From the IMG/VR virus record IMGVR_UViG_3300032282_005530, positions 1-64,000 of that record: DNA of 64,000 nt. The stretch is one strand, 5' to 3'. Each line of letters starts with the position of its first letter. Position 1 is the first letter of the stretch. A program made the translations under genes and the position numbers. This DNA is from a virus. The notes beneath the pieces were generated by a model that made no database searches, had not been told where the DNA came from, and saw nothing but the letters and a program-made list of their open reading frames with translations. Positions 55,018 to 61,217 of the stretch are shown piece after piece.

Positions 55018-55533
55018 TCAAGCCGCTGCCATCTGCTTTGTGTATTCAAAGAGCATAATGTTACACGCTTGCGCCGTATTTAAACAAAAACCTATTCCCG
55101 GCATTGGAATTTGTACAACTTCACTGTGCTGGAGAATATCGGATGGTACTCCTGTTTGTTCGTTCCCCACCACAATACAGACCTTACGATCTGTCGGATA
55201 CGCATAATCATACAAACTCCTTGAGCTGTCTGTTAATTCCGCTGATACAATATGAATATTATTCTCTCTGCAATAAGTTAAAAAATGATGTGGATTAGAA
55301 AACTTTTGAAGTTCTATGAAGTCACTTGTAGTACCTGAAAGCTCTCTTAGTTCTTTTGGTTCCGGACAACAACCAATCAGATTTACTTTACTTGCTCCAA
55401 AACAAGCAGCGGCCCTTATAACATAACCAATATTTGGTTCATGTTTAAAATTAATACAAGCAACCTCTACTGGAAACTTAACAGAGAGTTTTTCTTTGTT
55501 CTTATATCTTTCTCGACGAGTTTCACCGCGCAT
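55018..55533 (-). CDS. SpoU/TrmH-family RNA 2'-O-methyltransferase
   Basis: The protein has about 171 residues from the ATG at 55533 with GGAG eight bases upstream (the in-frame 55557 ATG overlaps the upstream gene). SpoU motif 1 is NIGYVIRAAACFGAS, motif 2 is VCIVVGNEQTGVP and motif 3 is IPMPGIGFCLNTAQACNIMLFEY (shown in shortened parts), with a Cys where Ser often sits. These SPOUT enzymes methylate ribose of tRNA or rRNA from AdoMet. It is embedded in the tRNA cluster, so phage tRNA modification is a natural guess. Confidence 0.85.
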   Translation of the reverse strand: MRGETRRERYKNKEKLSVKFPVEVACINFKHEPNIGYVIRAAACFGASKVNLIGCCPEPKELRELSGTTSDFIELQKFSNPHHFLTYCRENNIHIVSAELTDSSRSLYDYAYPTDRKVCIVVGNEQTGVPSDILQHSEVVQIPMPGIGFCLNTAQACNIMLFEYTKQMAAA

Positions 55534-55535
55534 AT

Positions 55536-55856
55536 TCACTCCATAAAAAGAAAACAACTTGTTGGCATATTATCAGAGCATTCAATATTCCTTAGTTCTT
55601 CTTTACAAAGATAAATCATTTGCAAATCTGGTAGTTCTACGTTACACATTTCTCCATCTTTTACAACTTTATCGCAATCTTCTACATCAAATCCAGTACA
55701 GGCATGTGCTTGTACACACAAAACTTCATATGCATCATTACAAGCAGATTTTTTCTTATTTAATGACATTTGTAGTTCTACTGCATTTTTAGCAGTAATA
55801 CCAAATAAAAAACCACCCGCTAATCCTATAATACAAAAAAGAATATTTTTTTTCAT
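55536..55856 (-). CDS. Cysteine-rich protein with N-terminal signal/anchor
   Basis: The protein has 106 residues. The first ~20 residues, MKKNILFCIIGLAGGFLFGI, are a signal peptide or membrane anchor. The rest has eight or nine Cys (for example ACNDAYEVLCVQAHACTGF, then CDKVVKDGEMCN), a pattern of extracytoplasmic disulfide-rich proteins. Its start overlaps the stop of the YkuK-like gene by ATGA. Function unknown; location in the periplasm or envelope is inferred. Confidence 0.6.
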   Translation of the reverse strand: MKKNILFCIIGLAGGFLFGITAKNAVELQMSLNKKKSACNDAYEVLCVQAHACTGFDVEDCDKVVKDGEMCNVELPDLQMIYLCKEELRNIECSDNMPTSCFLFME

Positions 55857-56341
55857 GTATTTAATCCTTTTCTCTTTGTTCCATCATTACCTTTATGAAC
55901 TATGAAATCGGCAGCATAAATAGCAAAAATAGAATCAGGCTTACAGTATGCTTTAAATCCCATCGATTCAGCATACCCAATAGCACCAGCAACAAGTCGA
56001 CTCGATTCATAGGTAATATCTGGATTCAAATCAAAGTCAATACATTCAATATCTATTGAATAATCGTCTCTTAACGTCGTAGCAAACTCAATTGCTTTCT
56101 CGACCTCAACCCAAAGACGAACTTGTGGTTCTTCAATTTTAGCAATTTTTTCTTTTGAATAAAGAATAAAAGCACCACTCTTGTCTGGATGAATTCCGAC
56201 AAGAGTAGTAATAAAGACAGTTTTATCCTTGATGTTCATACTATCACATCCAACACGATATTTAATATTTGGATGTTTTGAAATCACATCTTCTAGTGAT
56301 ACTTCTGAACCATCGTGTAAAGTTTTAATTTTTAGTTCCAT
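55853..56341 (-). CDS. YkuK-like predicted RNase H-fold protein
   Basis: The protein has about 162 residues starting at the ATG 56341 (MELKIKTL), with AGGA six bases upstream. The longer in-frame start at 56395 runs through a terminator hairpin. KYRVGCDSMNIKDKTVFITTL, IECIDFDLNPD and ESSRLVAGAIGYAESMGF match the YkuK/DUF458 family of RNase H-like fold. The role of this family in phages is unknown; RNA or nucleotide binding is possible. Confidence 0.7.
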   Translation of the reverse strand: MELKIKTLHDGSEVSLEDVISKHPNIKYRVGCDSMNIKDKTVFITTLVGIHPDKSGAFILYSKEKIAKIEEPQVRLWVEVEKAIEFATTLRDDYSIDIECIDFDLNPDITYESSRLVAGAIGYAESMGFKAYCKPDSIFAIYAADFIVHKGNDGTKRKGLNT

Positions 56342-56365
56342 AAACATTCCTAGGAATATAAACAA

Positions 56366-56393
56366 GACTGCCCTGTTTTTAGGCAGGGCAGTC
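56366..56393 (-). terminator. Likely Rho-independent terminator
   Basis: A perfect 10-bp stem GACTGCCCTG (56366-56375) with CAGGGCAGTC (56384-56393) and an 8-nt loop lies between the gene at 56407 and the YkuK-like gene. On the minus strand it is followed by TTGTTTATATT, a moderate U-tract. Confidence 0.65.
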
Positions 56394-56406
56394 ATCTAAT
56401 CATCTA

Positions 56407-56724
56407 TCAAGTAGCAGGCTTCCAACCAAGCTTTTTAAAGTGTTCTGAACGAGAACTAAACCACTCTCGTCCCTTCTCTGAATCATTGCGGGAGATAAAT
56501 TTAATTCCTTTTGTAGTTACTGGATAAGCTACATGCTTCAATCCACTTAGATTAGCAAGTGCTACTGTCTTTACTCGGAAAGGAATTTCATCAACCATAA
56601 CAACCATTCCGTGTTGTGGAACGAAATTAGCCTCAACAGTCTTTACGAGTGTTGAATTCTGGTGTTCTTCACGACCACGAAGTTCAAGATCAAGATTTAG
56701 TTCAATTGTACGCTTATCAGACAT
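56407..56724 (-). CDS. Small protein of unknown function
   Basis: The protein has about 105 residues from ATG 56724 (MSDKRTIELNLDLELRG) with AAGGAG upstream; an in-frame ATG at 56745 lies before that Shine-Dalgarno. Beta-rich with a VPQHGMVVMVDEIPFRVK core and an ending EWFSSRSEHFKKLGWKPAT. Located between the dCMP deaminase and YkuK-like genes. No recognised motif. Confidence 0.6.
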   Translation of the reverse strand: MSDKRTIELNLDLELRGREEHQNSTLVKTVEANFVPQHGMVVMVDEIPFRVKTVALANLSGLKHVAYPVTTKGIKFISRNDSEKGREWFSSRSEHFKKLGWKPAT

Positions 56725-56757
56725 AACATTTCTCCTTTTGTTCAAGTGTCGGTAGTC

Positions 56758-57192
56758 TCAATCTACCATGCACATATCATATCTTTCTACATCAATACCA
56801 GATTTTTTTAAGATGTCTAATCCTTTTGAATCTCGGTATTCATCACAAAAAATAACTTTTTTAATTCCAGCATTAACAATCATACGAGCACAAACAGGAC
56901 AAGGCGAATGAGTGAGATACATTTTTTTGTTTCTGTGATCTCCAAAATTCATCTTGATCAACGCATTTGCTTCTGCGTGGATGAACCCACTTTTACCCGG
57001 CTCCATACTATCAGGTTGATTATTTCCACCTTGCTCGTCTCCGTTGTAACCAATAGCAAGAACACTAGTATTGTCTTCTGTAACAATTACAGAACCAACT
57101 TTCAATCTGGGATCACGGGAACGTTCTGCGATATGCAGAGTTAATCCCATCCAGATTTCATCCCACTTTGGTTTTTTCTTTGGTCTTGCCAT
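56758..57192 (-). CDS. dCMP/deoxycytidylate deaminase
   Basis: The protein has about 144 residues from ATG 57192 (MARPKKKPK), with GGGGAAAAGT upstream. The zinc site is HAEANALIK (His and catalytic Glu) plus PCPVCARMI, with a GYNGDE motif (residues ~50-55), a family hallmark of dCMP deaminases that feed dUMP into thymidylate synthesis. Phage deaminases help to rebalance the dNTP pool for AT-rich genomes, which fits this one. Short overlap with the upstream zinc-finger gene. Confidence 0.9.
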   Translation of the reverse strand: MARPKKKPKWDEIWMGLTLHIAERSRDPRLKVGSVIVTEDNTSVLAIGYNGDEQGGNNQPDSMEPGKSGFIHAEANALIKMNFGDHRNKKMYLTHSPCPVCARMIVNAGIKKVIFCDEYRDSKGLDILKKSGIDVERYDMCMVD

Positions 57193-57376
57193 ACTTTTCC
57201 CCATAACATTCATCACAAAGTTTTTCTTCTTGTAATGTTGTCCATTCCCATTCATTCATACAACAATCACAAAGCTTTGATGGGTCTTTAATCGCCGCTC
57301 TATTCGCTTTTGACAAGACTCTTGCTGCTTTTAATGCTGCTTTAAGTATTTTGCCTTCTTTTTTATTTTCATTCAT
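57158..57376 (-). CDS. Small zinc-knuckle protein
   Basis: The protein has 72 residues. The N-terminal half is a Lys/Ala helix (KAALKAARVLSKANRAA). The C-terminal half has two cysteine pairs, LCDCCMNEWEW and KLCDECYGEKYG, that can coordinate one zinc. Overlaps the deaminase start by 35 bases. Possibly nucleic-acid or protein binding; otherwise unknown. Confidence 0.6.
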   Translation of the reverse strand: MNENKKEGKILKAALKAARVLSKANRAAIKDPSKLCDCCMNEWEWTTLQEEKLCDECYGEKYGKTKEKTKVG

Positions 57377-57380
57377 GATT

Positions 57381-57457
57381 TGGCGCTCTCGGAGAGATTC
57401 GAACTCCCGACCTTACGGGTAGAAACCGTCGGCTCTATCCAACTGAGCTACGAGAGC
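57381..57457 (-). tRNA. trnR: tRNA-Arg (UCU)
   Basis: Acceptor GCTCTCG pairs with CGAGAGC; discriminator G, CCA encoded at 57381-57383. The anticodon loop TTTCTAC gives UCU, decoding AGA/AGG, which fits an AT-rich genome. One G-A mismatch sits at the outer anticodon stem pair. Confidence 0.95.
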
Positions 57458-57465
57458 ATTTCCTT

Positions 57466-57630
57466 TCACTTTCCTAATACACGATACAAATCAAAACATC
57501 CACTACACTGACCTATTGATAATACGATAATCAATAGGGTTGAAACGGCGCCCAACTGTCTTGAAAATTCTTTTACAGCACCGGCCCAAGTTTCAGTAAC
57601 TACAATCGTATTTTTATTCTGTTCTGTCAT
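57466..57630 (-). CDS. Short membrane protein between tRNA genes
   Basis: This 54-residue reading frame runs from an ATG at 57630, preceded by AGAGAAGAAA, to TGA 57466-57468. The product starts MTEQNKNTIVVTETWAGAV, has a predicted transmembrane helix (VSTLLIIVLSIGQCSGCF) and ends YRVLGK. It fills the gap between tRNA-Arg and tRNA-Asn. Its small size makes it easy to miss, and it may be a phage membrane peptide. No family recognised. Confidence 0.5.
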   Translation of the reverse strand: MTEQNKNTIVVTETWAGAVKEFSRQLGAVSTLLIIVLSIGQCSGCFDLYRVLGK

Positions 57631-57643
57631 TTTCTTCTCTATT

Positions 57644-57720
57644 TGGCTGTCCAGGTTGGGGTCGAACCAACGACTTCGTGATTAACAGTCACGCGCTACT
57701 ACCAACTGAGCTACTGGACA
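57644..57720 (-). tRNA. trnN: tRNA-Asn (GUU)
   Basis: Acceptor TGTCCAG pairs with CTGGACA; discriminator G, CCA encoded at 57644-57646. Anticodon arm GTGAC-TGTTAAT-CAC-type with loop CTGTTAA gives GUU. Its 5' end is overlapped for 32 bases by the end of the HNH endonuclease gene. Confidence 0.95.
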
Positions 57721-58186
57721 ATAAAATATTTCTTTCATTTTTGTCTATCATATTTCTGATATTTTCAATTTTATCAGAAAATCTTTTATCTGTTTCATAT
57801 TTTTTAAATATGTATGAATTATTTTCTATGTGGGTTTTTATTCGGTGGCAATTTGCGCATAATATTCTACATTTTGCTATTTCATTTTTTATAGCTTCAG
57901 ACTTTACACCTATTCTTACCATTTCAGAAACAGACTCAGTTTTATTATCAATATGATCAAACTCTAAAACCATTGGATTTTGTTCTTCGCATATAAAACA
58001 TTTGTGCGCTTCTTTTATTTCTAAAACTACATCTTGTAAACGATTTCTGTTATTTTTTACTCTTTCTTGTTGCTTTAATTTATTTTTATTCCACCAAATA
58101 CTTTGATTTTTTTTATTACATGAACGACATTGTTTTCTTCCATTTTTGTAAACTACTTTTTCTTCATTATGCTCTTTACAAATCAC
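57689..58186 (-). CDS. HNH homing endonuclease fitted between two tRNAs
   Basis: The protein has 165 residues. An N-terminal zinc ribbon (MICKEHNEEK ... RKQCRSCNKK) precedes the HNH region: CFICEEQNPMVLEFDHIDN (with the D-H catalytic pair) and CRILCANCHRIKTH. The start lies one base from the encoded CCA of tRNA-Ile. The last nine codons (SSSSVGSSA) and the TGA stop are read from the D-arm and anticodon stem of tRNA-Asn. It fits a mobile endonuclease that sits in the tRNA cluster, with an origin by insertion at tRNA boundaries inferred. Confidence 0.85.
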   Translation of the reverse strand: MICKEHNEEKVVYKNGRKQCRSCNKKNQSIWWNKNKLKQQERVKNNRNRLQDVVLEIKEAHKCFICEEQNPMVLEFDHIDNKTESVSEMVRIGVKSEAIKNEIAKCRILCANCHRIKTHIENNSYIFKKYETDKRFSDKIENIRNMIDKNERNILLSSSSVGSSA

Positions 58187-58187
58187 T

Positions 58188-58263
58188 TGGTACTCCCGGT
58201 GGGATTCGAACCCACATTTGTACGCTTATAAGGCGCGCGCATTAACCGTAATGCTACAGGAGT
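58188..58263 (-). tRNA. trnI: tRNA-Ile (UAU)
   Basis: Acceptor ACTCCTG pairs with CGGGAGT; discriminator A, CCA encoded at 58188-58190. Anticodon loop CTTATAA gives UAU, reading AUA directly. Bacteria usually read AUA with a lysidine-modified CAU tRNA, so this phage tRNA supplies an independent decoder for a codon that is common in this AT-rich genome. Confidence 0.85.
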
Positions 58264-58372
58264 AAATAGTACTTATAACTTGTAAGAGACTTATAAAACT
58301 TCTACCGAGTTACGAGAGCACATGCATGCATCATAGCAGAGATCGCTGGCCGCGTCAAGCACGGCACAACGG

Positions 58373-58618
58373 TCATTTATTTTTTTTATTCTTTTTTGGC
58401 GTTTCTTCTGTTTGAACTAATGCTGGATTTGTTCTTACTTTGACTACAAATGTTTCAACTCCAGCAGCGTTTACAAAACGTTTTACTTTTACCTGTTTTG
58501 TTTCATCGGATAGAAAAGTTTTTCTAAATGTATCCGCTTCTCCGAATGTTGAAAACACTCGCTTATTATCCCATGGTGGTCCATCTTTATGTGGAACTTT
58601 TTCAACTTGTTCTGTCAT
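58373..58618 (-). CDS. Small protein of unknown function
   Basis: This 81-residue protein starts MTEQVEKVPHKDGPPWDNK and ends with a Lys-rich tail (TPKKNKKNK). The core FSTFGEADTFRKTFL / KQVKVKRFVNAAGVETFVVKV reads as a small alpha-beta domain. Overlaps the next gene by 17 bases. No recognised family. Confidence 0.55.
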   Translation of the reverse strand: MTEQVEKVPHKDGPPWDNKRVFSTFGEADTFRKTFLSDETKQVKVKRFVNAAGVETFVVKVRTNPALVQTEETPKKNKKNK

Positions 58619-58913
58619 TTTTTTTCTCTCTTTCTTTATTAAATTTCTCTAATCTAACTCGATGCTGATGTAACAAAACAATCAAACGATTGGTATTATC
58701 TTGATCGAGATTTACAACATCCCAATTTCCATATTTGCACTTATAGCCAAGTAGATATTTACCTACTGTGACTAGTTTTCCAATAATATTTTTTGGCTGT
58801 ATTAATTGAAAGTGAAAAAATAATTCTGGTGGCCATTCACCATCGCTTTGTTCACTTGTTACGCAAAATGTATGTTCCTTACTGGAACAAGTGCATTCAA
58901 AATAATCATTCAT
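58602..58913 (-). CDS. Small protein of unknown function
   Basis: The protein has about 103 residues from ATG 58913 (MNDYFECTCSSKEHTF), which overlaps the stop of the next upstream gene (ATGA), so the long start at 58958 is not needed. Cys at the N-terminus (ECTCSSKEHTFCV) could bind a metal. Beta core GKLVTVGKYLLGYKCKYGNWD. Ends in a charged helix. Unknown function. Confidence 0.55.
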   Translation of the reverse strand: MNDYFECTCSSKEHTFCVTSEQSDGEWPPELFFHFQLIQPKNIIGKLVTVGKYLLGYKCKYGNWDVVNLDQDNTNRLIVLLHQHRVRLEKFNKEREKKNDRTS

Positions 58914-59155
58914 ACCGGTTGGACCCATTTTTCTAAAAATAATTCTTCTTCGGTACAATTATCATGAAAACCAATCCATATTTGTTGGTGAGAGCTAATA
59001 AATTTAAATATATCATTAAACTCACCACTAATAAGATATACTCTACCGGTTATTCCATTTTCGACTGTATATTTTCCACAATCTTTTTCTACGAGAAGTG
59101 GAGGAAGAACAGGTTTTGTGAACTTGTCCATAAAAACAAACATACTGTAATGCAT
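58910..59155 (-). CDS. Small protein of unknown function
   Basis: This 81-residue protein is probably started at ATG 59155, preceded by AGAGAATAAA (alternative M at 59131). It contains YTVENGITGRVYLISGEFNDI and ends in the acidic TEEELFLEKWVQPV. Coupled by ATGA to the next gene. Unknown family. Confidence 0.55.
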   Translation of the reverse strand: MHYSMFVFMDKFTKPVLPPLLVEKDCGKYTVENGITGRVYLISGEFNDIFKFISSHQQIWIGFHDNCTEEELFLEKWVQPV

Positions 59156-59167
59156 TTTATTCTCTTT

Positions 59168-59761
59168 TCAGAAACATGTCTCTAAAAACAATTTTAACAT
59201 TTTTTTTGAAGGTTTTAAAGTTCTTGTGAATGTTTTTGGCATATTAGAAAATATTTTATTTGTTCTAGATGGTGCAGTTTTAAACCATTTTCTTTTTATT
59301 TTGGCTGCTTCATATCCAAGAACATAACTATTTGCTTTCTGAATATAAAGTTTCTCATCTTTATATAATTTATATTCTTTTATAAATTTTAAAGCTCTCT
59401 TCTCGCAATCCAATTCACATTTTTGTATTAATTCACAAGTTTTTTGTAATTTATTCTTAGAAAGTTCTATTTTTCCTTCAAGCCATTCATCAAAATCAAC
59501 ATAAGCATCAGAAGTAGCTTTATCTAAAAATTTATTTTCTTTCCATTGACAAAAATGACTATATTCATGTGCTAATACGGTAAGCCATTCATCACAATAA
59601 ATAGCAACATTTAATCGTCGCTCATCGTCACTCCAATAACCAGAAACACCTATCTTTTTTGAGAGTTTTATTTCTTGTTTTGGATGAAAGACTATTTCAA
59701 CCCCATGTCTTAAACAGTCTTCTTGAACCAATTCTAAGAACTTCAGGATTGAATTTTTCAT
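59168..59761 (-). CDS. Putative zinc metallopeptidase (HExxH)
   Basis: This is a 197-residue protein. The core NVAIYCDEWLTVLAHEYSHFCQW contains HEYSH, a zinc-binding HExxH. Residues after it are helical, with SNKLQKTCELIQKCELDCE-like Cys/Glu-rich text and a basic C-terminus (PSKKMLKLFLETCF). No signal peptide. It is co-directional with the small genes to its left and lies next to the Ala/Ser tRNAs. The target is unknown. Confidence 0.6.
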   Translation of the reverse strand: MKNSILKFLELVQEDCLRHGVEIVFHPKQEIKLSKKIGVSGYWSDDERRLNVAIYCDEWLTVLAHEYSHFCQWKENKFLDKATSDAYVDFDEWLEGKIELSKNKLQKTCELIQKCELDCEKRALKFIKEYKLYKDEKLYIQKANSYVLGYEAAKIKRKWFKTAPSRTNKIFSNMPKTFTRTLKPSKKMLKLFLETCF

Positions 59762-59789
59762 ATATTTAACTAGTCATAACGAAAAATTT

Positions 59790-59863
59790 TGGTGGACCGG
59801 GAGAGAATCGAACTCTCAATTCAACGATGCAAACGTCGTGTTATCCCATTTAACTACCAGCCC
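59790..59863 (-). tRNA. trnA: tRNA-Ala (UGC)
   Basis: Acceptor GGGCTGG pairs with CCGGTCC through two G-U type pairs; discriminator A, CCA encoded. Anticodon arm CGACG-TTTGCAT-CGTTG gives UGC. Confidence 0.92.
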
Positions 59864-59866
59864 ATA

Positions 59867-59957
59867 TGGCGGACAGGGTGAGATTCGAACTCACGATAGG
59901 CTATTAACCTACTCCGGGTTAGTAATCCGGTGCCTTCAGCCACTCGGCCACCTGTCC
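59867..59957 (-). tRNA. trnS: tRNA-Ser with ACU anticodon
   Basis: Acceptor GGACAGG pairs with CCTGTCC; discriminator G, CCA encoded at 59867-59869; long variable arm as for Ser tRNAs. The anticodon loop reads TTACTAA, so the anticodon is ACU, with an A-C mismatch at pair 31-39 of the anticodon stem. The common bacterial form has GCU. An A34 Ser tRNA is very unusual in bacteria. Confidence 0.8.
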
Positions 59958-59964
59958 ATTATAT

Positions 59965-60216
59965 TTACTTAGGTGGAAAAACCACTTTTACCATAACTAA
60001 TTTAAAATCATCTTTACTATCTTTTCCCCAAAGTAAACTATCTACCATTCTACCAAGCCAATTTTTTCTTACAAGAGTTACAGAATAATTTTTCTTTATC
60101 ATATCACCTTGTTCTGGTGTTAAAAATTTTTCTGAAACAAGCGCATCAACAAACCCCTCTTTTACAAGGTTAAAATTGATTGGAAGACTTTCATCATATT
60201 GAACTATTTGTGACAT
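59965..60216 (-). CDS. Small protein of unknown function
   Basis: The protein has 83 residues, with EGFVDALVSEKFLTPEQGDMI and a basic patch VTLVRKNWLGRMVDS, ending VKVVFPPK. Preceded by AGAGATTTAA at its start. Located between tRNA-Ser and the atypical leucine-type tRNA. No recognised motif. Confidence 0.5.
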   Translation of the reverse strand: MSQIVQYDESLPINFNLVKEGFVDALVSEKFLTPEQGDMIKKNYSVTLVRKNWLGRMVDSLLWGKDSKDDFKLVMVKVVFPPK

Positions 60217-60243
60217 ATTTAAATCTCTCTAAAATTAAGTCCG

Positions 60244-60328
60244 ATGTTTAACCCGGATTCGAACCGGGATGCCATAACGGCGCTATAAACTACTTTATAG
60301 TGAGTCTACCAATTCCTCCAGTAAACAT
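60244..60328 (-). tRNA. Atypical class II (Leu-type) tRNA-like gene
   Basis: The leucine-type D-region GGAATTGGTAGAC, a class II variable arm (GCCGTTATGGC) and a T-arm CCCGG-TTCGAAT-CCGGG are present; acceptor ATGTTTA pairs with TAAACAT. But the anticodon stem CTATA/TATAG encloses an 8-nt loop (AAGTAGTT) with no clear U33, an extra T sits between T-stem and acceptor, and the 3' end is followed by CGG instead of an encoded CCA. Possibly a decaying tRNA or an altered-decoding tRNA; UAG is the nearest leucine anticodon. Confidence 0.5.
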
Positions 60329-60335
60329 AAGACAG

Positions 60336-60410
60336 TGGTGACGGGTGCGGGAATCGAACCCGCGATGCCTGGGTGAAAGCCAAGTGTTATAACCGTTTAA
60401 CTAACCCGCC
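60336..60410 (-). tRNA. trnE: tRNA-Glu (UUC)
   Basis: Acceptor GGCGGGT pairs with ACCCGTC; discriminator A, CCA encoded. Anticodon arm CTTGG-CTTTCAC-CCAGG gives UUC. Its 5' 14 bases overlap the end of the adjacent homing endonuclease gene. Confidence 0.95.
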
Positions 60411-61053
60411 TTTTCTTTTTTATAAAACCTACAGCACTTTTATGAATATTAAATTTTTTAGCTATCATACTATAACTATCTTGATCGTTTAAGATTGATA
60501 ATATTTGTTCTTCCGAAAGTTTCGGTTTAAATCTCGTTTTTTTTCCGGATTCAATAAAATTATTTTCATTTTGTTTTTTTCTATATTTTCCACAACAAAT
60601 ACGACTACAAAAGTTTGTTTTTTTTGGTTTTCTTTCAGAGTTATAATTTTTTAAACAATGCATACAATTTAAATTATATTTTGGATTATAAATATCGTAC
60701 AATAAATAAAATTTTGTAGTATGATATTTGTTTTTTACATAATCAAAAATATGTTTTAAATCTTTTTTATATAAAACTTTAATTTTATATCCATTATCAA
60801 TTGCTATTTGAGTTTTTATTTTAACAATTTCTGTTTCATATCCTTTAATTTCTACAATTTCACTCGTATCGGTTAAAATAAAATCTGGATAATATTTTAT
60901 ATTACCATCTGTTAAAAAACCCGGAAACCTACAAAAAGATATATTATTTTCTAAATTATAAATTACCCAGCACAATTCATATGTAGAACCACAATATATA
61001 CCTTTATAATATCCGGTCTTACTGCGACCAGTACCTTTTCTTATTCCGCCCAT
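60397..61053 (-). CDS. PD-(D/E)XK-type homing endonuclease overlapping tRNA-Glu
   Basis: The protein has 218 residues. Residues 20-70 fit a PD-(D/E)XK nuclease: Glu26 (YELCW), Asp57 (IKYYPDFIL), and Glu68-x-Lys70 (VEIKGY). Residues 130-154 form a zinc module (NCMHCLKNYN ... FCSRICC). The C-terminus is a helix-turn-helix (LSEEQILSILND, IAKKFNIHKSAVGFIKKKR). The last five codons (K-R-R-V-S) and the TAA stop are the 5' end of tRNA-Glu. Known PD-(D/E)XK homing enzymes include I-Ssp6803I, which comes from a tRNA intron. Here it is free-standing. Confidence 0.75.
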   Translation of the reverse strand: MGGIRKGTGRSKTGYYKGIYCGSTYELCWVIYNLENNISFCRFPGFLTDGNIKYYPDFILTDTSEIVEIKGYETEIVKIKTQIAIDNGYKIKVLYKKDLKHIFDYVKNKYHTTKFYLLYDIYNPKYNLNCMHCLKNYNSERKPKKTNFCSRICCGKYRKKQNENNFIESGKKTRFKPKLSEEQILSILNDQDSYSMIAKKFNIHKSAVGFIKKKRRVS

Positions 61054-61115
61054 ATTAAATTTCCTTTAATATAATTAGAATATTCCTAGCCATTAGACAA
61101 TAAAAAATTAAAAAA

Positions 61116-61188
61116 AGCCGATACTCAGACTTGAACTGAGAACCTTCGCGTTACAAGGGCGATGCTCTACCAATTGAGCTATGTCGGC
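61116..61188 (-). tRNA. trnT: tRNA-Thr (UGU)
   Basis: Acceptor GCCGACA pairs with TATCGGC with one C-A mismatch; T-arm CTCAG-TTCAAGT-CTGAG. Anticodon loop CTTGTAA gives UGU. No CCA is encoded: the 3' end continues CTTTTTTTAA. The pair 31-39 is C-C. Confidence 0.88.
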
Positions 61189-61191
61189 AAA

Positions 61192-61213
61192 TTGGCACAC
61201 GAAAGTGTGCCAA
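61192..61213 (-). terminator. Hairpin between the gene at 61218 and tRNA-Thr
   Basis: A perfect 9-bp stem TTGGCACAC (61192-61200) with GTGTGCCAA (61205-61213) has a 4-nt loop. On the minus strand it is followed by a weak ATTTG tract before the tRNA. It may be a terminator, processing signal or barrier. The strength of termination is uncertain. Confidence 0.55.
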
Positions 61214-61217
61214 TATA

